Shown one piece after another: positions 22,229 to 30,538 of a DNA stretch of 42,014 bases. Source of the stretch: Terriglobia bacterium (GTDB lineage Bacteria > Acidobacteriota > Terriglobia > Bryobacterales > Bryobacteraceae); contig JAIQFN010000053.1 of the NCBI GenBank assembly GCA_020073265.1, positions 1 to 42,014 on the forward strand, in the 5' to 3' direction. The notes beneath the pieces are model-generated. The model had not been told where the DNA came from. It was given only the letters and a program-made list of their open reading frames with translations, and did not search any database. Position 1 is the first letter of the stretch, and each line of letters starts with the position of its first letter. A program made the position numbers and the translations under genes.

Positions 22229-25200
22229 CTACTGCTGGGCGGCGACCATCACAGGCGAAGTCGTGATCTGCCCGCCGTTGTTGCGTTCGATGATGTAATA
22301 GGCGACGCGATCCGGAATCAGATTCATTCGAATCCGGCAACCGGCGCTGCAATCGGCGTACTTGGCCGGCTCGCTCGTCCAACCGAACGGTCCCGCGACG
22401 GCGCCTCCCGGAGGCCCGTCGCCGAAAAAGATTCCGCTCAAAACGGTGTTGACGCCCACCACGGTGGTAAGGCGCAGCGTCACGTGCCCGCTTAGGTTCC
22501 AGGTCAGGTAGACGCCGTTACCGAAATTCGTGATGGACTTCGTGTCGAGCACCGCGCCCGAGTCGCCGTCCAGGATCTGCGCGGTCTGGGTTCGATTGGT
22601 GTTGTCCCAATCCACGAAGTAGAACGCCACTTGGTGCTGCGCGCCATCGGTGAAATGAAAATCCACCGTGAATGACGTAAAGTCATACACGCAGGCGGCG
22701 ATCCTTCCCGAACTGCTGATTTTCTGCAACCCTCGGGCGTCGGAGGTTTGCGTGGCCCAGGTGTACGGCGTTCCGCCGACGGCCACGTTCACATAACTGG
22801 GGTACAGTGTGGAATCCTGTAGGACATTATAGCCGTCCGCGCCGTACAGGTTTTTCCAATCGCCGGATGTCGCGGTGTCGATGTTGACGAAAGTGGCGGC
22901 ATTACCGATGTTCTGGGACGGGCTGGCGGCCGACGCCGGAACCGAGCCGATGGAACAGCCTCGCTCCTGGCGCGGCGTGGGATACAGGCTGTTCGCCGAT
23001 CCGTCCACCGGCCCGTTCTCGGCATAGCCCCAGCAAATCCGCACCTGGTCGCCCGGCGAGCCGGACACGTCGACGTCATTCGGCACGTAGTTGTTTCTGA
23101 CCATCGAATCGCTGGCCGGAAACGCGGGCATCGACACGGCGCAGATCTCCGAGCGTACGCCGTTCAACCACCAGCACGGCTCGAACATCCAGGCGCCGTC
23201 GGGACTGAGTTTGGGCGCGGAGAATTGATACTGCCCGCCGACGCCGGTGAAGGCCGTGGATAGCAGCCGCTGCCGAAGACCCGTGCCGTCGAACGGAGCC
23301 GAGACATCCAATTGTTGGATCTTTCCGGCGACCGACGACGCGTTAAAGAAGCACGGCGCCGCTTCTTCGTACTGGTTGGTCAGGCACTGGCTCTCGCCGG
23401 TGGCGAAAGGAACGCTGACGTATCGGTCGCCGGCGCTCGAGTCCATGCGGCATTCGCCGGCATGCAGGGCGTAGCACGCGGCAAAGCTGGTGGCGTCGCT
23501 GATGGTGTCGCTGGCGGTGTTGGGGCTGCTGATGTCCTTCAGCAGAAAACGGCCCGCGAACAGGACGAACGGCAGTTGTTTGGGATCGGCGGGCCCGCCC
23601 GAATACGGGTCTGTAATTTTGTAGACCTGGTTGGCGCCAGGCACCGGCGTGAGCGCTCCACCCGCGCCCGGACCGGACCGGAACTCCGGCCCGTTGCCCG
23701 AAGGCGGATTGAGATGACGATAGGTGACCACCCAGCGGCGGTCCCACGCTGAAGCGGCCGTCTGATCGCTGTTCATGTATTGCTGGATGAGGCCGGTGTA
23801 ACCCGCGCCCGAGCCGGCCCAGGCCGGAGAGACCGCGGCGATGGCCGGCAGCGGTTGCATTACTTGCTGGGTGATCGGCACATCGTAAAAGCCCGCGTAC
23901 TTGGTTTGATCCTGCAGCTCGACAGCGACAGCGATCTTATTATTGGGAGTGGATCCCACGGTTTGCACGCCATGCACTAACACCAGGGCCGGATTGTCGG
24001 GCAGCCAGGTGGCGCTCGAGTCGGTGCCGTCCATCATCCAGTTGGCGGCTGCCACAATCCAGTTCGCCGTCATCACGAGCGACAGCCCGTCCGTGTGCGC
24101 GGAGGCGATAGTCGCATACGGCGGTTGCGCATTGTTCGGCCAAACGCCGCCGCCGCGAACCAACCACAGGTTGATCTCGGTTGCCGAGATCACATCCTTC
24201 TTGACGACGATGAACACCTCGTCGTAGTCGTTGTAGTTTTCGTTCGGGCGCACCCAGTCGCCTACCGTCAGGTTCTGTAACTTCGACCAGGCGGCGTTGG
24301 TTACCGTGGATCCGTCGGTGCTGGTGCAAGGAAACTGCTGCGCCTCGGGCTTGCCTCCCGGATAAATGGCGGCCGTTCCAGGAGTGTGGCTGCAGGGTTC
24401 CGACGATACCTTGACCTGAATGCAATGGCTCCCCGCGGCGCCCTGGTCCACCAGATACTGCGCGAGCCCCGTCGGGCACCCGTACGCCTCGTTCGCCGCC
24501 ATCGAAGTCCCGGCCCCGGCTCCGGCGTTGGTCCAATTCGCCGTCTGCCCGTAACCAGACCGATTGACCGCGGTAACCGCCATCTCAAACGGTCCATACA
24601 AAGAACTGCCGGCGCTGGCTGCATTGGGATAAGGATGATCGAGAGTAAGTGAATGGTACTTACCCAGAGCGTGAATTGGCCCATGCACGTAACCCCATCG
24701 CCCGGGATACTTGGAGAAACTGTCGAAGACCTGGACTAAGTTCCCGGTGGTGGCATCAAACGCGGCGCAGACTCTCAGGTTGCGATCACCGCCGCCGATC
24801 GCGCCCAGGCACGTCCTGGCATAACCTCCCGCCACCGTCACTTCGCCGATCGTGAATCCGGAAAGATCGAATCCCGGATTGTAAGTGGCGTAAGCCCTGA
24901 CGATCTGCGAACGCAAGTCCATCGGCGGATTCGCGGACGGGTTAGTGAGGTTGGTGTAAGTGAAACAGGAGGTCTGCGGGTACGAGTAGGCTGGAACATA
25001 ATTCTGCGCCCCGGCCCAGGTCCGGTAAGCCGGACTGCACCCTGGCTTAGTCGAATCGTATTGCCCAGTCAGCAGCAAGGCCGTGGCGCCGGAGTTATAC
25101 GACGCGCTGGCCATGAACTTACTGCCGTCGGTGGGGTGCCATCCGGCGAACGACATGCTTACGCCGTTCGGAAAGCTAGCGCCGTTGGACGACCACGACA

Positions 25201-26785
25201 CGTTGGTAGGCACGCCGGATTCACCCAGCGGGCGCGCCTCGCCCAGCGGTGCGTTGTTCTGGTCCTTCGAAATAAAAAGCCAATAAGCAGTGCCCGCCCA
25301 CTCGTGCGAGAAGGTGCAAAGATAGCCCTGGAGCGTGTACCCCTGATATGGATTGCCGGCGGCATCGTTCGCCACGGCTACCGGATTCTGGCTGCAATGC
25401 TGAGGAAGGGCGTCTTCGAGCACCGACCACGAGCTGGACATATCGGCTTCGAATCCAAAGCTGACTCCGATCGATCCGCTCGCGCCGCCTCGAACGATCT
25501 GGAAGCCGAACGCCCGGCCCTCGTAGTTCGCCGAAGAGGGGCACGCGCTGCTGCATGTTTCGACGGTAGTCAGTTGGACGGCGGATTGGATGGACGCGAC
25601 GGTGCAGTAGTCGCTCGCGCAGCCCCAGGCCGAAGAACCTTGGATGTAGATCTTGCTGCCGCCCGGCCAATCGGTGTCGAAAGCGTTGGCCGAGGTATAA
25701 GCCTGGCCAGGATTCGTCAACGAAACGGTGCTGCCGCTGACGCTCACCGTTCCCGGCGTCGGCACCACGTCGCCGTGCAGGGGCGTGTAGCCCCAGTTGG
25801 CGAATACCGGCGCAGGCGTGCTGGCCGGAACCTTCACCGTTCCCGTCGCGCCAGTGGTGCTTTTTAAAGCAACCGTGAACTGCCGCGACAAGCACGGTAG
25901 ACCCGCGCCCTGCGACAGGCAGACTGCCACGGTATCGCTGCCATTCGCCGCGCCGATCGCTGTGGCGTCGGCCGAGCCGTACACATAGAACAGCAGATCG
26001 TCCACATTGAAACGCGGATACCAGTTCTTGAACACGCCCGTTCCGGTCATCTGGAAGGCAGGCACCGGCATGAAGATCGCCGACGCGCCGGTGCAGGTTG
26101 CATAACTCGCTCCGGAAGTATTGAGGTTGCCGGCGTTCGCGCATGCGCCACTGCCCACCACTCCCGTGGCAAGCTGAGCGCCCAGGCCGTCCGTGCTGTT
26201 CTGACTCCGGGCGTACGCATCGCCGGCGAAGGTCACGCGCTTCACCAACTGTCCGGTGACCGGTTCCACCAGCGCCTGGTTTCGTTGGCTCACCGTCCAA
26301 TCGAACTGCGGGTAGGCCCGATTGTCCCAGCCGTTCTGATCGAAGGGCGGCTGTTCTGGGTAGAGATTCCCCAACGGAAGCGTCGTAGTTGTAAACGAGC
26401 CCTGAGAAGTCTGGGAATCTACTATGTCACTTACGACATAGTAGTAAGTGGTCTGCGCCGCCAGTGCGCGAGAGTGTAACTTGCCGTCCAAGGCTTTCTG
26501 CGACGTTCGCAACCCGGCCACGAAGCTGACGTTTCTACCGGCGGCGGCCGATCCGGCGCGATTGCACTGCTGGGATCCGGCAAACAAAGCCGTGTTGCTG
26601 TCGTCCACCAGATTCGTTCGCGCCGCGTCGCTGTAAATCTGGACGGTGCACTGCGCCGGATCGCTGACGGTGAACGACAGGACCGCTTGCGTAGGAGTGG
26701 CTTGGATCGTTAGCTGGCCGACCGCGCCAAAGGCCGCCGGCGAACCCAACACAACCGCGGCCAGACCAAAAATGACACGACGCAT
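22229..26785 (-). CDS. Giant secreted protein (1518 residues) with C-terminal malectin-like domain
   Basis: The protein starts at ATG 26785, seven bases after AAGGA. An open frame extends upstream to 26890, but MRRVIFGLAAVVLGSPAAFG is a good signal peptide. Residues about 22-140 form a fibronectin-III-like beta domain (GQLTIQATPTQAVLSFTVSD ... TTYYYVVSDIVDSQTSQGSF). The middle 1100 residues are rich in Gly, Ser, Thr, Tyr, Trp and paired Cys, with no family I recognise. Residues about 1290-1455 resemble a carbohydrate-binding/malectin-like sandwich repeatedly seen in large acidobacterial proteins: 'GDWKNLYGADGYNVLQDS', 'HQVAFYFVDWDNTNRTQTAQILD', 'GVYLTWNLSGHVTLRL'. There is no anchor or LPXTG-like signal. 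It is probably an extracellular or outer-surface structural or binding protein. The gene is flanked by a tail-fibre-like secreted protein and a membrane protein in the same orientation. Confidence 0.75.
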   Translation of the reverse strand: MRRVIFGLAAVVLGSPAAFGAVGQLTIQATPTQAVLSFTVSDPAQCTVQIYSDAARTNLVDDSNTALFAGSQQCNRAGSAAAGRNVSFVAGLRTSQKALDGKLHSRALAAQTTYYYVVSDIVDSQTSQGSFTTTTLPLGNLYPEQPPFDQNGWDNRAYPQFDWTVSQRNQALVEPVTGQLVKRVTFAGDAYARSQNSTDGLGAQLATGVVGSGACANAGNLNTSGASYATCTGASAIFMPVPAFQMTGTGVFKNWYPRFNVDDLLFYVYGSADATAIGAANGSDTVAVCLSQGAGLPCLSRQFTVALKSTTGATGTVKVPASTPAPVFANWGYTPLHGDVVPTPGTVSVSGSTVSLTNPGQAYTSANAFDTDWPGGSKIYIQGSSAWGCASDYCTVASIQSAVQLTTVETCSSACPSSANYEGRAFGFQIVRGGASGSIGVSFGFEADMSSSWSVLEDALPQHCSQNPVAVANDAAGNPYQGYTLQGYLCTFSHEWAGTAYWLFISKDQNNAPLGEARPLGESGVPTNVSWSSNGASFPNGVSMSFAGWHPTDGSKFMASASYNSGATALLLTGQYDSTKPGCSPAYRTWAGAQNYVPAYSYPQTSCFTYTNLTNPSANPPMDLRSQIVRAYATYNPGFDLSGFTIGEVTVAGGYARTCLGAIGGGDRNLRVCAAFDATTGNLVQVFDSFSKYPGRWGYVHGPIHALGKYHSLTLDHPYPNAASAGSSLYGPFEMAVTAVNRSGYGQTANWTNAGAGAGTSMAANEAYGCPTGLAQYLVDQGAAGSHCIQVKVSSEPCSHTPGTAAIYPGGKPEAQQFPCTSTDGSTVTNAAWSKLQNLTVGDWVRPNENYNDYDEVFIVVKKDVISATEINLWLVRGGGVWPNNAQPPYATIASAHTDGLSLVMTANWIVAAANWMMDGTDSSATWLPDNPALVLVHGVQTVGSTPNNKIAVAVELQDQTKYAGFYDVPITQQVMQPLPAIAAVSPAWAGSGAGYTGLIQQYMNSDQTAASAWDRRWVVTYRHLNPPSGNGPEFRSGPGAGGALTPVPGANQVYKITDPYSGGPADPKQLPFVLFAGRFLLKDISSPNTASDTISDATSFAACYALHAGECRMDSSAGDRYVSVPFATGESQCLTNQYEEAAPCFFNASSVAGKIQQLDVSAPFDGTGLRQRLLSTAFTGVGGQYQFSAPKLSPDGAWMFEPCWWLNGVRSEICAVSMPAFPASDSMVRNNYVPNDVDVSGSPGDQVRICWGYAENGPVDGSANSLYPTPRQERGCSIGSVPASAASPSQNIGNAATFVNIDTATSGDWKNLYGADGYNVLQDSTLYPSYVNVAVGGTPYTWATQTSDARGLQKISSSGRIAACVYDFTSFTVDFHFTDGAQHQVAFYFVDWDNTNRTQTAQILDGDSGAVLDTKSITNFGNGVYLTWNLSGHVTLRLTTVVGVNTVLSGIFFGDGPPGGAVAGPFGWTSEPAKYADCSAGCRIRMNLIPDRVAYYIIERNNGGQITTSPVMVAAQQ

Positions 26786-26821
26786 CACCTCATCCTTCCT
26801 ACTTTGTTGAACTCTGGACCG

Positions 26822-26841
26822 CTCCACCACGGTCGCGGCTC
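26822..26841 (+). repeat. Single arm related to the palindrome at 2696-2747
   Basis: CTCCACCACGGTCGCGGCTC matches the left arm at 2696-2715 at 18 of 20 positions. No complementary arm is found beside it. It lies in the leader region of the 1518-residue protein gene. It may be a decayed copy of the same dispersed repeat, or chance. Confidence 0.35.
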
Positions 26842-26879
26842 GATCAGCGGCCTCGCGGTCTTGCAACAACTCCGGAAAT

Positions 26880-26923
26880 GCCTGTGCCACAGGATTGACT
26901 GCAGGAGGTCATGTGGCACAGGC
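26880..26923 (-). terminator. 12-bp perfect inverted repeat between two secreted-protein genes
   Basis: The arm GCCTGTGCCACA (reverse complement at 26912-26923) pairs perfectly with 26880-26891 around a 20-base loop. It lies 35 bases beyond the stop of the tail-fibre-like gene and about 95 bases before the start of the 1518-residue gene. It has no T-run after it, so it could be a weak terminator, an attenuator between the two genes, or a protein-binding dyad. The perfect pairing over 12 bp is unlikely to be chance in this gap. Confidence 0.45.
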
Positions 26924-26957
26924 CGTCGACCCTGCCCAGGAGCGATTCGACGGGCTC

Positions 26958-27797
26958 CTACCAGGTTGTTAGTGCCGTGCGGCGCCAACTATTCGCAGCC
27001 ACACAGACGTAATAGAAGGACGTGTCTACCGACCAGGTCCCTTTGGTGCAGGTGCTCGAAGAAGTGCCCGGGACCGGCACCCACAGCCCGACCAGCGTCG
27101 GATCGATCGCCAGCGTGGTCACCCCGTTGGCGGTGGCTCCCAGCAGTCCCGAGCCGGCTCCAATATTGGTTGTACTCTCGAACGCCCGCCAGTCCACGCC
27201 GCCTCCGGCGTTCCAGACGCCGTTGCTGGCCGTCCAGGTGAACAGCGGGATCGCGTTCGACGGGAAAGCGCTGATTCCGGGAACGGCCAGGCATCCGGAG
27301 GCGCAATTCACGGTCATGGTATGGCCCACGCTCAGCGTGCCGCTCGGGTCCAGGTAGAAGAACGCGGTGCCGGTGCCGGCCGAAATGGTCGCCGAAGTGG
27401 AACTGGTGAAGGAATGCGTTACGCTGCCGATCCGCACGTTGCACGGCGCGGCTACCGAGCAGTTGGCGCCGATCGTGAGCAGGGTTTGCGAACCCAAGGC
27501 CGGTATCAAGTCGGTGAGCTGGCTGGCCGACTGTGCTCCGCCCGCGGCCGATTCGAGCGTCCAGGTGTTGGCGGACGTGCAGCCGTAGAGATTCGCCCCG
27601 GCCGTGGCCGCGGTTAGGTAAAACATCTCGCCGACCGAGCAGGCGCTGGGCATCGTCGTGCCCGACTTGAACGGCCGCGTGGTGGCCGCGCTGGTGAAGT
27701 CAACGTTCCTGCTCTGCGCCCTCAGGTCGATCGCCGTCGGAGTCTGGCCCCAGGCTTGGTGAATGAGAATCGGAACAACCAGGTATCGAAGCAACAC
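26958..27797 (-). CDS. Secreted protein with a phage-tail-fibre-like C-terminus, unknown function
   Basis: The protein has 279 residues from GTG 27797, giving a signal peptide MLLRYLVVPILIHQAWG-Q. A longer frame begins at TTG 27848 but would start upstream of a TATACT -10 box (27834-27829), so the shorter start is preferred. After the signal, DLRAQSRNVDFTSAATTRPF and 'MPSACSVGEMFYLTAATAGANLYGCTSANTW' form a short Cys-containing module. The middle is Gly/Ser/Thr-rich beta sequence (SFTSSTSATISAGTGTAFFYLD). The ending 'CTKGTWSVDTSFYYVCVAANSWRRTAL' repeats the same 'Y.C..AN.W' theme and resembles the tips of phage tail and other fibre proteins. It lies directly before the 1518-residue protein gene and is probably co-expressed with it. 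No enzyme motif is visible. Confidence 0.68.
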   Translation of the reverse strand: MLLRYLVVPILIHQAWGQTPTAIDLRAQSRNVDFTSAATTRPFKSGTTMPSACSVGEMFYLTAATAGANLYGCTSANTWTLESAAGGAQSASQLTDLIPALGSQTLLTIGANCSVAAPCNVRIGSVTHSFTSSTSATISAGTGTAFFYLDPSGTLSVGHTMTVNCASGCLAVPGISAFPSNAIPLFTWTASNGVWNAGGGVDWRAFESTTNIGAGSGLLGATANGVTTLAIDPTLVGLWVPVPGTSSSTCTKGTWSVDTSFYYVCVAANSWRRTALTTW

Positions 27798-27942
27798 AGC
27801 CGCGCAAAAGCTCCTCTCGTATGACCGCAGTATAGAGGAGGCCCGCAAGCTGACCGGGCTAACGCATTGATTGGATTGACAACATTACTTGTGACCGCCT
27901 TTCCGGCCGGCTACGCGCGCTGCGGCTGGACGCATCCCGCGC

Positions 27943-27948
27943 TATACT
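27943..27948 (+). promoter_or_regulatory. -10 box of the rpmH-rnpA-yidD-yidC operon
   Basis: TATACT lies about 49 bases before the rpmH start codon. The -35 region is weak (TGCGGC-like). rpmH has its own GAGGA ribosome-binding site seven bases before ATG 27997. Confidence 0.45.
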
Positions 27949-27996
27949 GAAACTTGCTTCGACGTTTCGGGTCACCTGCCCGGGCCGAGGATTCAG

Positions 27997-28164
27997 ATGC
28001 CAAAACGTACATTTCAGCCAAACAATCGGAAACGGGCCAAGACCCACGGATTTCTAGTGCGCATGAGCACCAAGGACGGGCGGGCCGTGCTGGCGCGGCG
28101 CCGTGCCAAGGGCCGCCATAAGCTCACGGTTAGCGACGAGAGAGCCATCCGGTACGCCGACTAG
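27997..28164 (+). CDS. rpmH: Ribosomal protein L34
   Basis: This 55-residue basic protein begins [20 protein letters not shown] and continues '[27 protein letters not shown]'. This is the complete L34 signature (KRTFQPN, K.HGF..RM.T..GR.VL..RR.KGR). It is a component of the large ribosomal subunit. A GAGGA site precedes the start. The C-terminal extension 'RAIRYAD' is slightly longer than usual. It opens the conserved cluster rpmH-rnpA-yidD-yidC-khpB-mnmE. The rnpA frame may begin inside it. The dnaA gene that often lies upstream is absent; secreted-protein genes occupy that place. Confidence 0.97.
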   Translation: MPKRTFQPNNRKRAKTHGFLVRMSTKDGRAVLARRRAKGRHKLTVSDERAIRYAD

Positions 28165-28591
28165 ATTCGCGTTCCCGAAGAGCGACACTGCGCGGGCCGC
28201 GCTCCCTCGCCGGCAGCAAGTCCTGGCGGGCCGCTACGTTGTCACGCGCATACTGGAGAGCGCTCGGATTCTGAGAACTTCTGACTTTCGCAAAGCGTAT
28301 AAACAAGGGACACGGATTGCTGGCCAGTACTTTACAGCCTTTTGCCTCAGAACGCCGCGCGAGGACGGCCAGGGGCCCCGGCTGGGATTTACGATTCCGC
28401 GCGCCTTCGGAAAGGCCGTGCTGCGGAACCGAGCGAAAAGACGGTTGCGGGAGATTTTTCGGGTTCGTTTGCTGGAATTTTCCCCGGAATGGGACATTGT
28501 GATCAACCCACGGCGCGCAGCGCTCACCGCGTCGCCCGAGGAGCTGCGGCGCGAAGTGGATCGGCTCATCACGCGATGCGGAAAGCAGTAA
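28103..28591 (+). CDS. rnpA: Ribonuclease P protein component, start codon uncertain
   Basis: The core '[28 protein letters not shown]' plus [28 protein letters not shown] contains the RNR motif and the hydrophobic cleft residues of RnpA, which assists RNase P RNA in trimming tRNA 5' ends. The only ATG/GTG/TTG start in frame is GTG 28103, inside rpmH. It gives 162 residues with an atypical 56-residue N-terminal extension. Normal RnpA length (about 107 residues) would need ATT 28268 or CTG 28271, which have GGAG 9-12 bases upstream. An rpmH-overlapping, extended RnpA is known from Thermus; whether that happens here is open. The stop overlaps yidD by 16 bases. Confidence 0.9.
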   Translation: MPRAAISSRLATREPSGTPTRFAFPKSDTARAALPRRQQVLAGRYVVTRILESARILRTSDFRKAYKQGTRIAGQYFTAFCLRTPREDGQGPRLGFTIPRAFGKAVLRNRAKRRLREIFRVRLLEFSPEWDIVINPRRAALTASPEELRREVDRLITRCGKQ

Positions 28592-28785
28592 TCGCCACCT
28601 TGCGTTGTTACAAGCGGTTCGTTTCGCCGCTTTTGCCGTCGGCCTGCCGTTTCCATCCCACCTGCTCGGAATACATGCTGGAAGCAGTCTCCAAGCACGG
28701 TGTACTGCGCGGCGTCTGGCTGGGCACGCGGCGGCTGTTGCGCTGCCATCCCTTCCACGAGGGCGGCTTCGATCCGGTTCGATAG
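28576..28785 (+). CDS. yidD: Membrane protein insertion efficiency factor YidD
   Basis: This 69-residue protein, [20 protein letters not shown] then '[48 protein letters not shown]', is a full YidD (DUF37) with its conserved cysteines and the HPF..GG.DPV ending. An amphipathic N-terminal helix attaches it to the inner membrane, where it helps YidC-dependent insertion. It starts inside the end of rnpA and lies 14 bases before yidC, the usual order. Confidence 0.96.
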   Translation: MRKAVIATLRCYKRFVSPLLPSACRFHPTCSEYMLEAVSKHGVLRGVWLGTRRLLRCHPFHEGGFDPVR

Positions 28786-28799
28786 AAGATCTTCATACC

Positions 28800-30527
28800 A
28801 TGGCCGATTCGCCCAACAGTCCCGTTCAACTCGGCAAGCCACCTAAGAAGGAGCTGTCGATGGAGATCCGGCTGCTGCTGGCTTTCCTGCTGATGGGCCT
28901 GGTGCTGTTCGTGACACCGTACATTTACAAGGCTCCGCCGTCTCCGCCGCCCGCCGCGGCCAAGCAAACCAAGACGGCTGTCACGCAAACGCCCGGGGCG
29001 ACGACTTCGACGCCTGCCGCCAAGACCACGGCTGCCGAAACCGTGCCCGCGCAGCCCGCGCCCGGACAGATCCAGGCTGCCTCCGAGCAGGAATTCACCG
29101 TGGAAACCCAGCTCTTCCAAGTCCGCTTCTCCAACCGGGGCGCGGTGGTCCGAAGCTGGGTGCTCAAGAAGTACAAGGACCATGCCGGCAAGCCGCTGGA
29201 GCTGGTGAACCAGGTCAGCTTGGCCAAAGTCCCGCCGCCTTTCTCGCTGGCGCTCAAGGACGACAAGGCCAATAGCAGTCTCAACTACGGGCTGTACGTG
29301 GCCAAGACGGGTCCCGACGGCCTCGGAATTCAGTACGAATTTTCCGACGGCGTATATGACGCCAAGAAGTCATTCCATTTTTCCAAGGATGGATATCTTT
29401 CCCAGGTCTCCACCGAAGTCACCCACAACGGTTCTCCGGTGGAACACATGATTGCCTGGCGCGGAGGCTTCGGCGACTCCACCGAGATCAATCGCACCGC
29501 CAAACGGCACGCGGTCCACTATGACCTGAGCCAAAGCAAGCTGATCAGCAAGGACGCCAAGTCCGTCAAGGACTCCCCCTTCTCTTCGGCCGGCGACTAT
29601 TCGTTCGCGGGTCTGGACGACCATTTCTTCGCCTTCGTCTTTCTTCCCAAGGAAAACACGTCCACCAAAGTAGAAGTCGTCAAGGACGACGTGCCCGTTG
29701 CTCCCGGCGGCAAGGACGAGGCTGAAGTGGGCGTCGAGGTGGGCGGGGACAGCGTCAATCGCCTGACCGCGTTCGTGGGACCCAAGGACGTCGATCTGCT
29801 GCGCAAGGTGGATCCGAAGCTGCAGCAGCTCATCGACTGGGGCTGGTACGGCGTCATCGCCAAGCCCATTTTTCTGATCATGCATTGGCTGAACGACAAC
29901 GTGGTTCGCAGCTACGGCTGGTCGATCGTGCTGATCACCGTGATCATCAACCTGCTGCTGCTGCCGCTGCGCTTCTCCAGCCTCAAGTCGCAGCGCAAGA
30001 TGCAGTCGCTGCAGCCCCAGATCGCGGCCATCAACGCGAAATACAAGGGCCTCAGCATGCGCGACCCCAAGAAAGCGCAACAGAACCAGGAAGTCATGGA
30101 GCTGTACAAGAAAGAAGGCGTCAATCCCGTCGGGGGTTGCCTTCCGATGCTGATTCAGCTTCCCATCCTGTACGCCTTCTACAAGGTGATCGATGTCACC
30201 ATCGAGCTTCGCGGCGCGCATTGGCTGTGGGTGATGGATCTGTCGCAGCCCGAGCAGATTCCCATTCGCATGCTCCCCGTGATCCTGATCGTCACGCAGT
30301 TCGTAGTCCAGCGCATGACTCCCAACCCGGGCATGGATCCATCGCAAGCCAAGATGATGGCCTTCATGCCGCTCATGTTCGGCTTCCTTTTCTACAATGC
30401 CTCGAGCGGCCTGGTGTTATACTGGTTGACCGGTAATTTAGTTGGGATACTGCAGCAGTGGATGATCAATCGAAGCATGCCTCCGCCTCCGGCGCCGGTC
30501 AAGGCGGCGTCCAAGAAGAAGGGCTAG
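28800..30527 (+). CDS. yidC: Membrane protein insertase YidC
   Basis: This 575-residue protein starts at ATG 28800 (MADSPNSPVQLGKPPKKELS). The first membrane helix is MEIRLLLAFLLMGLVLFVTPYI (about residues 20-42), followed by a Pro/Ala/Thr-rich linker. A beta-supersandwich periplasmic domain spans about 95-355 (FTVETQLFQVRFSNRGAVVRSW onwards). The conserved insertase core includes 'PLRFSSLKSQRKMQSLQPQIAAINAKY' with its key Arg, 'KEGVNPVGGCLPMLIQLPILYAFYKV', and the last helices 'MAFMPLMFGFLFYNASSGLVLYWLTGNLVGILQQ'. It inserts and folds inner-membrane proteins with or without SecYEG. The length is typical for Gram-negative YidC. The C-terminal tail is basic (KAASKKKG), which aids ribosome contact. 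Confidence 0.97.
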   Translation: MADSPNSPVQLGKPPKKELSMEIRLLLAFLLMGLVLFVTPYIYKAPPSPPPAAAKQTKTAVTQTPGATTSTPAAKTTAAETVPAQPAPGQIQAASEQEFTVETQLFQVRFSNRGAVVRSWVLKKYKDHAGKPLELVNQVSLAKVPPPFSLALKDDKANSSLNYGLYVAKTGPDGLGIQYEFSDGVYDAKKSFHFSKDGYLSQVSTEVTHNGSPVEHMIAWRGGFGDSTEINRTAKRHAVHYDLSQSKLISKDAKSVKDSPFSSAGDYSFAGLDDHFFAFVFLPKENTSTKVEVVKDDVPVAPGGKDEAEVGVEVGGDSVNRLTAFVGPKDVDLLRKVDPKLQQLIDWGWYGVIAKPIFLIMHWLNDNVVRSYGWSIVLITVIINLLLLPLRFSSLKSQRKMQSLQPQIAAINAKYKGLSMRDPKKAQQNQEVMELYKKEGVNPVGGCLPMLIQLPILYAFYKVIDVTIELRGAHWLWVMDLSQPEQIPIRMLPVILIVTQFVVQRMTPNPGMDPSQAKMMAFMPLMFGFLFYNASSGLVLYWLTGNLVGILQQWMINRSMPPPPAPVKAASKKKG

Positions 30528-30538
30528 GAACACGACCA

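Noticed and set aside
27849-27996. Possible replication origin upstream of rpmH, since rpmH-rnpA-yidC often lies next to oriC and dnaA
   Set aside because: No DnaA-box cluster, no AT-rich unwinding region of note and no dnaA gene; the upstream genes are secreted-protein genes.
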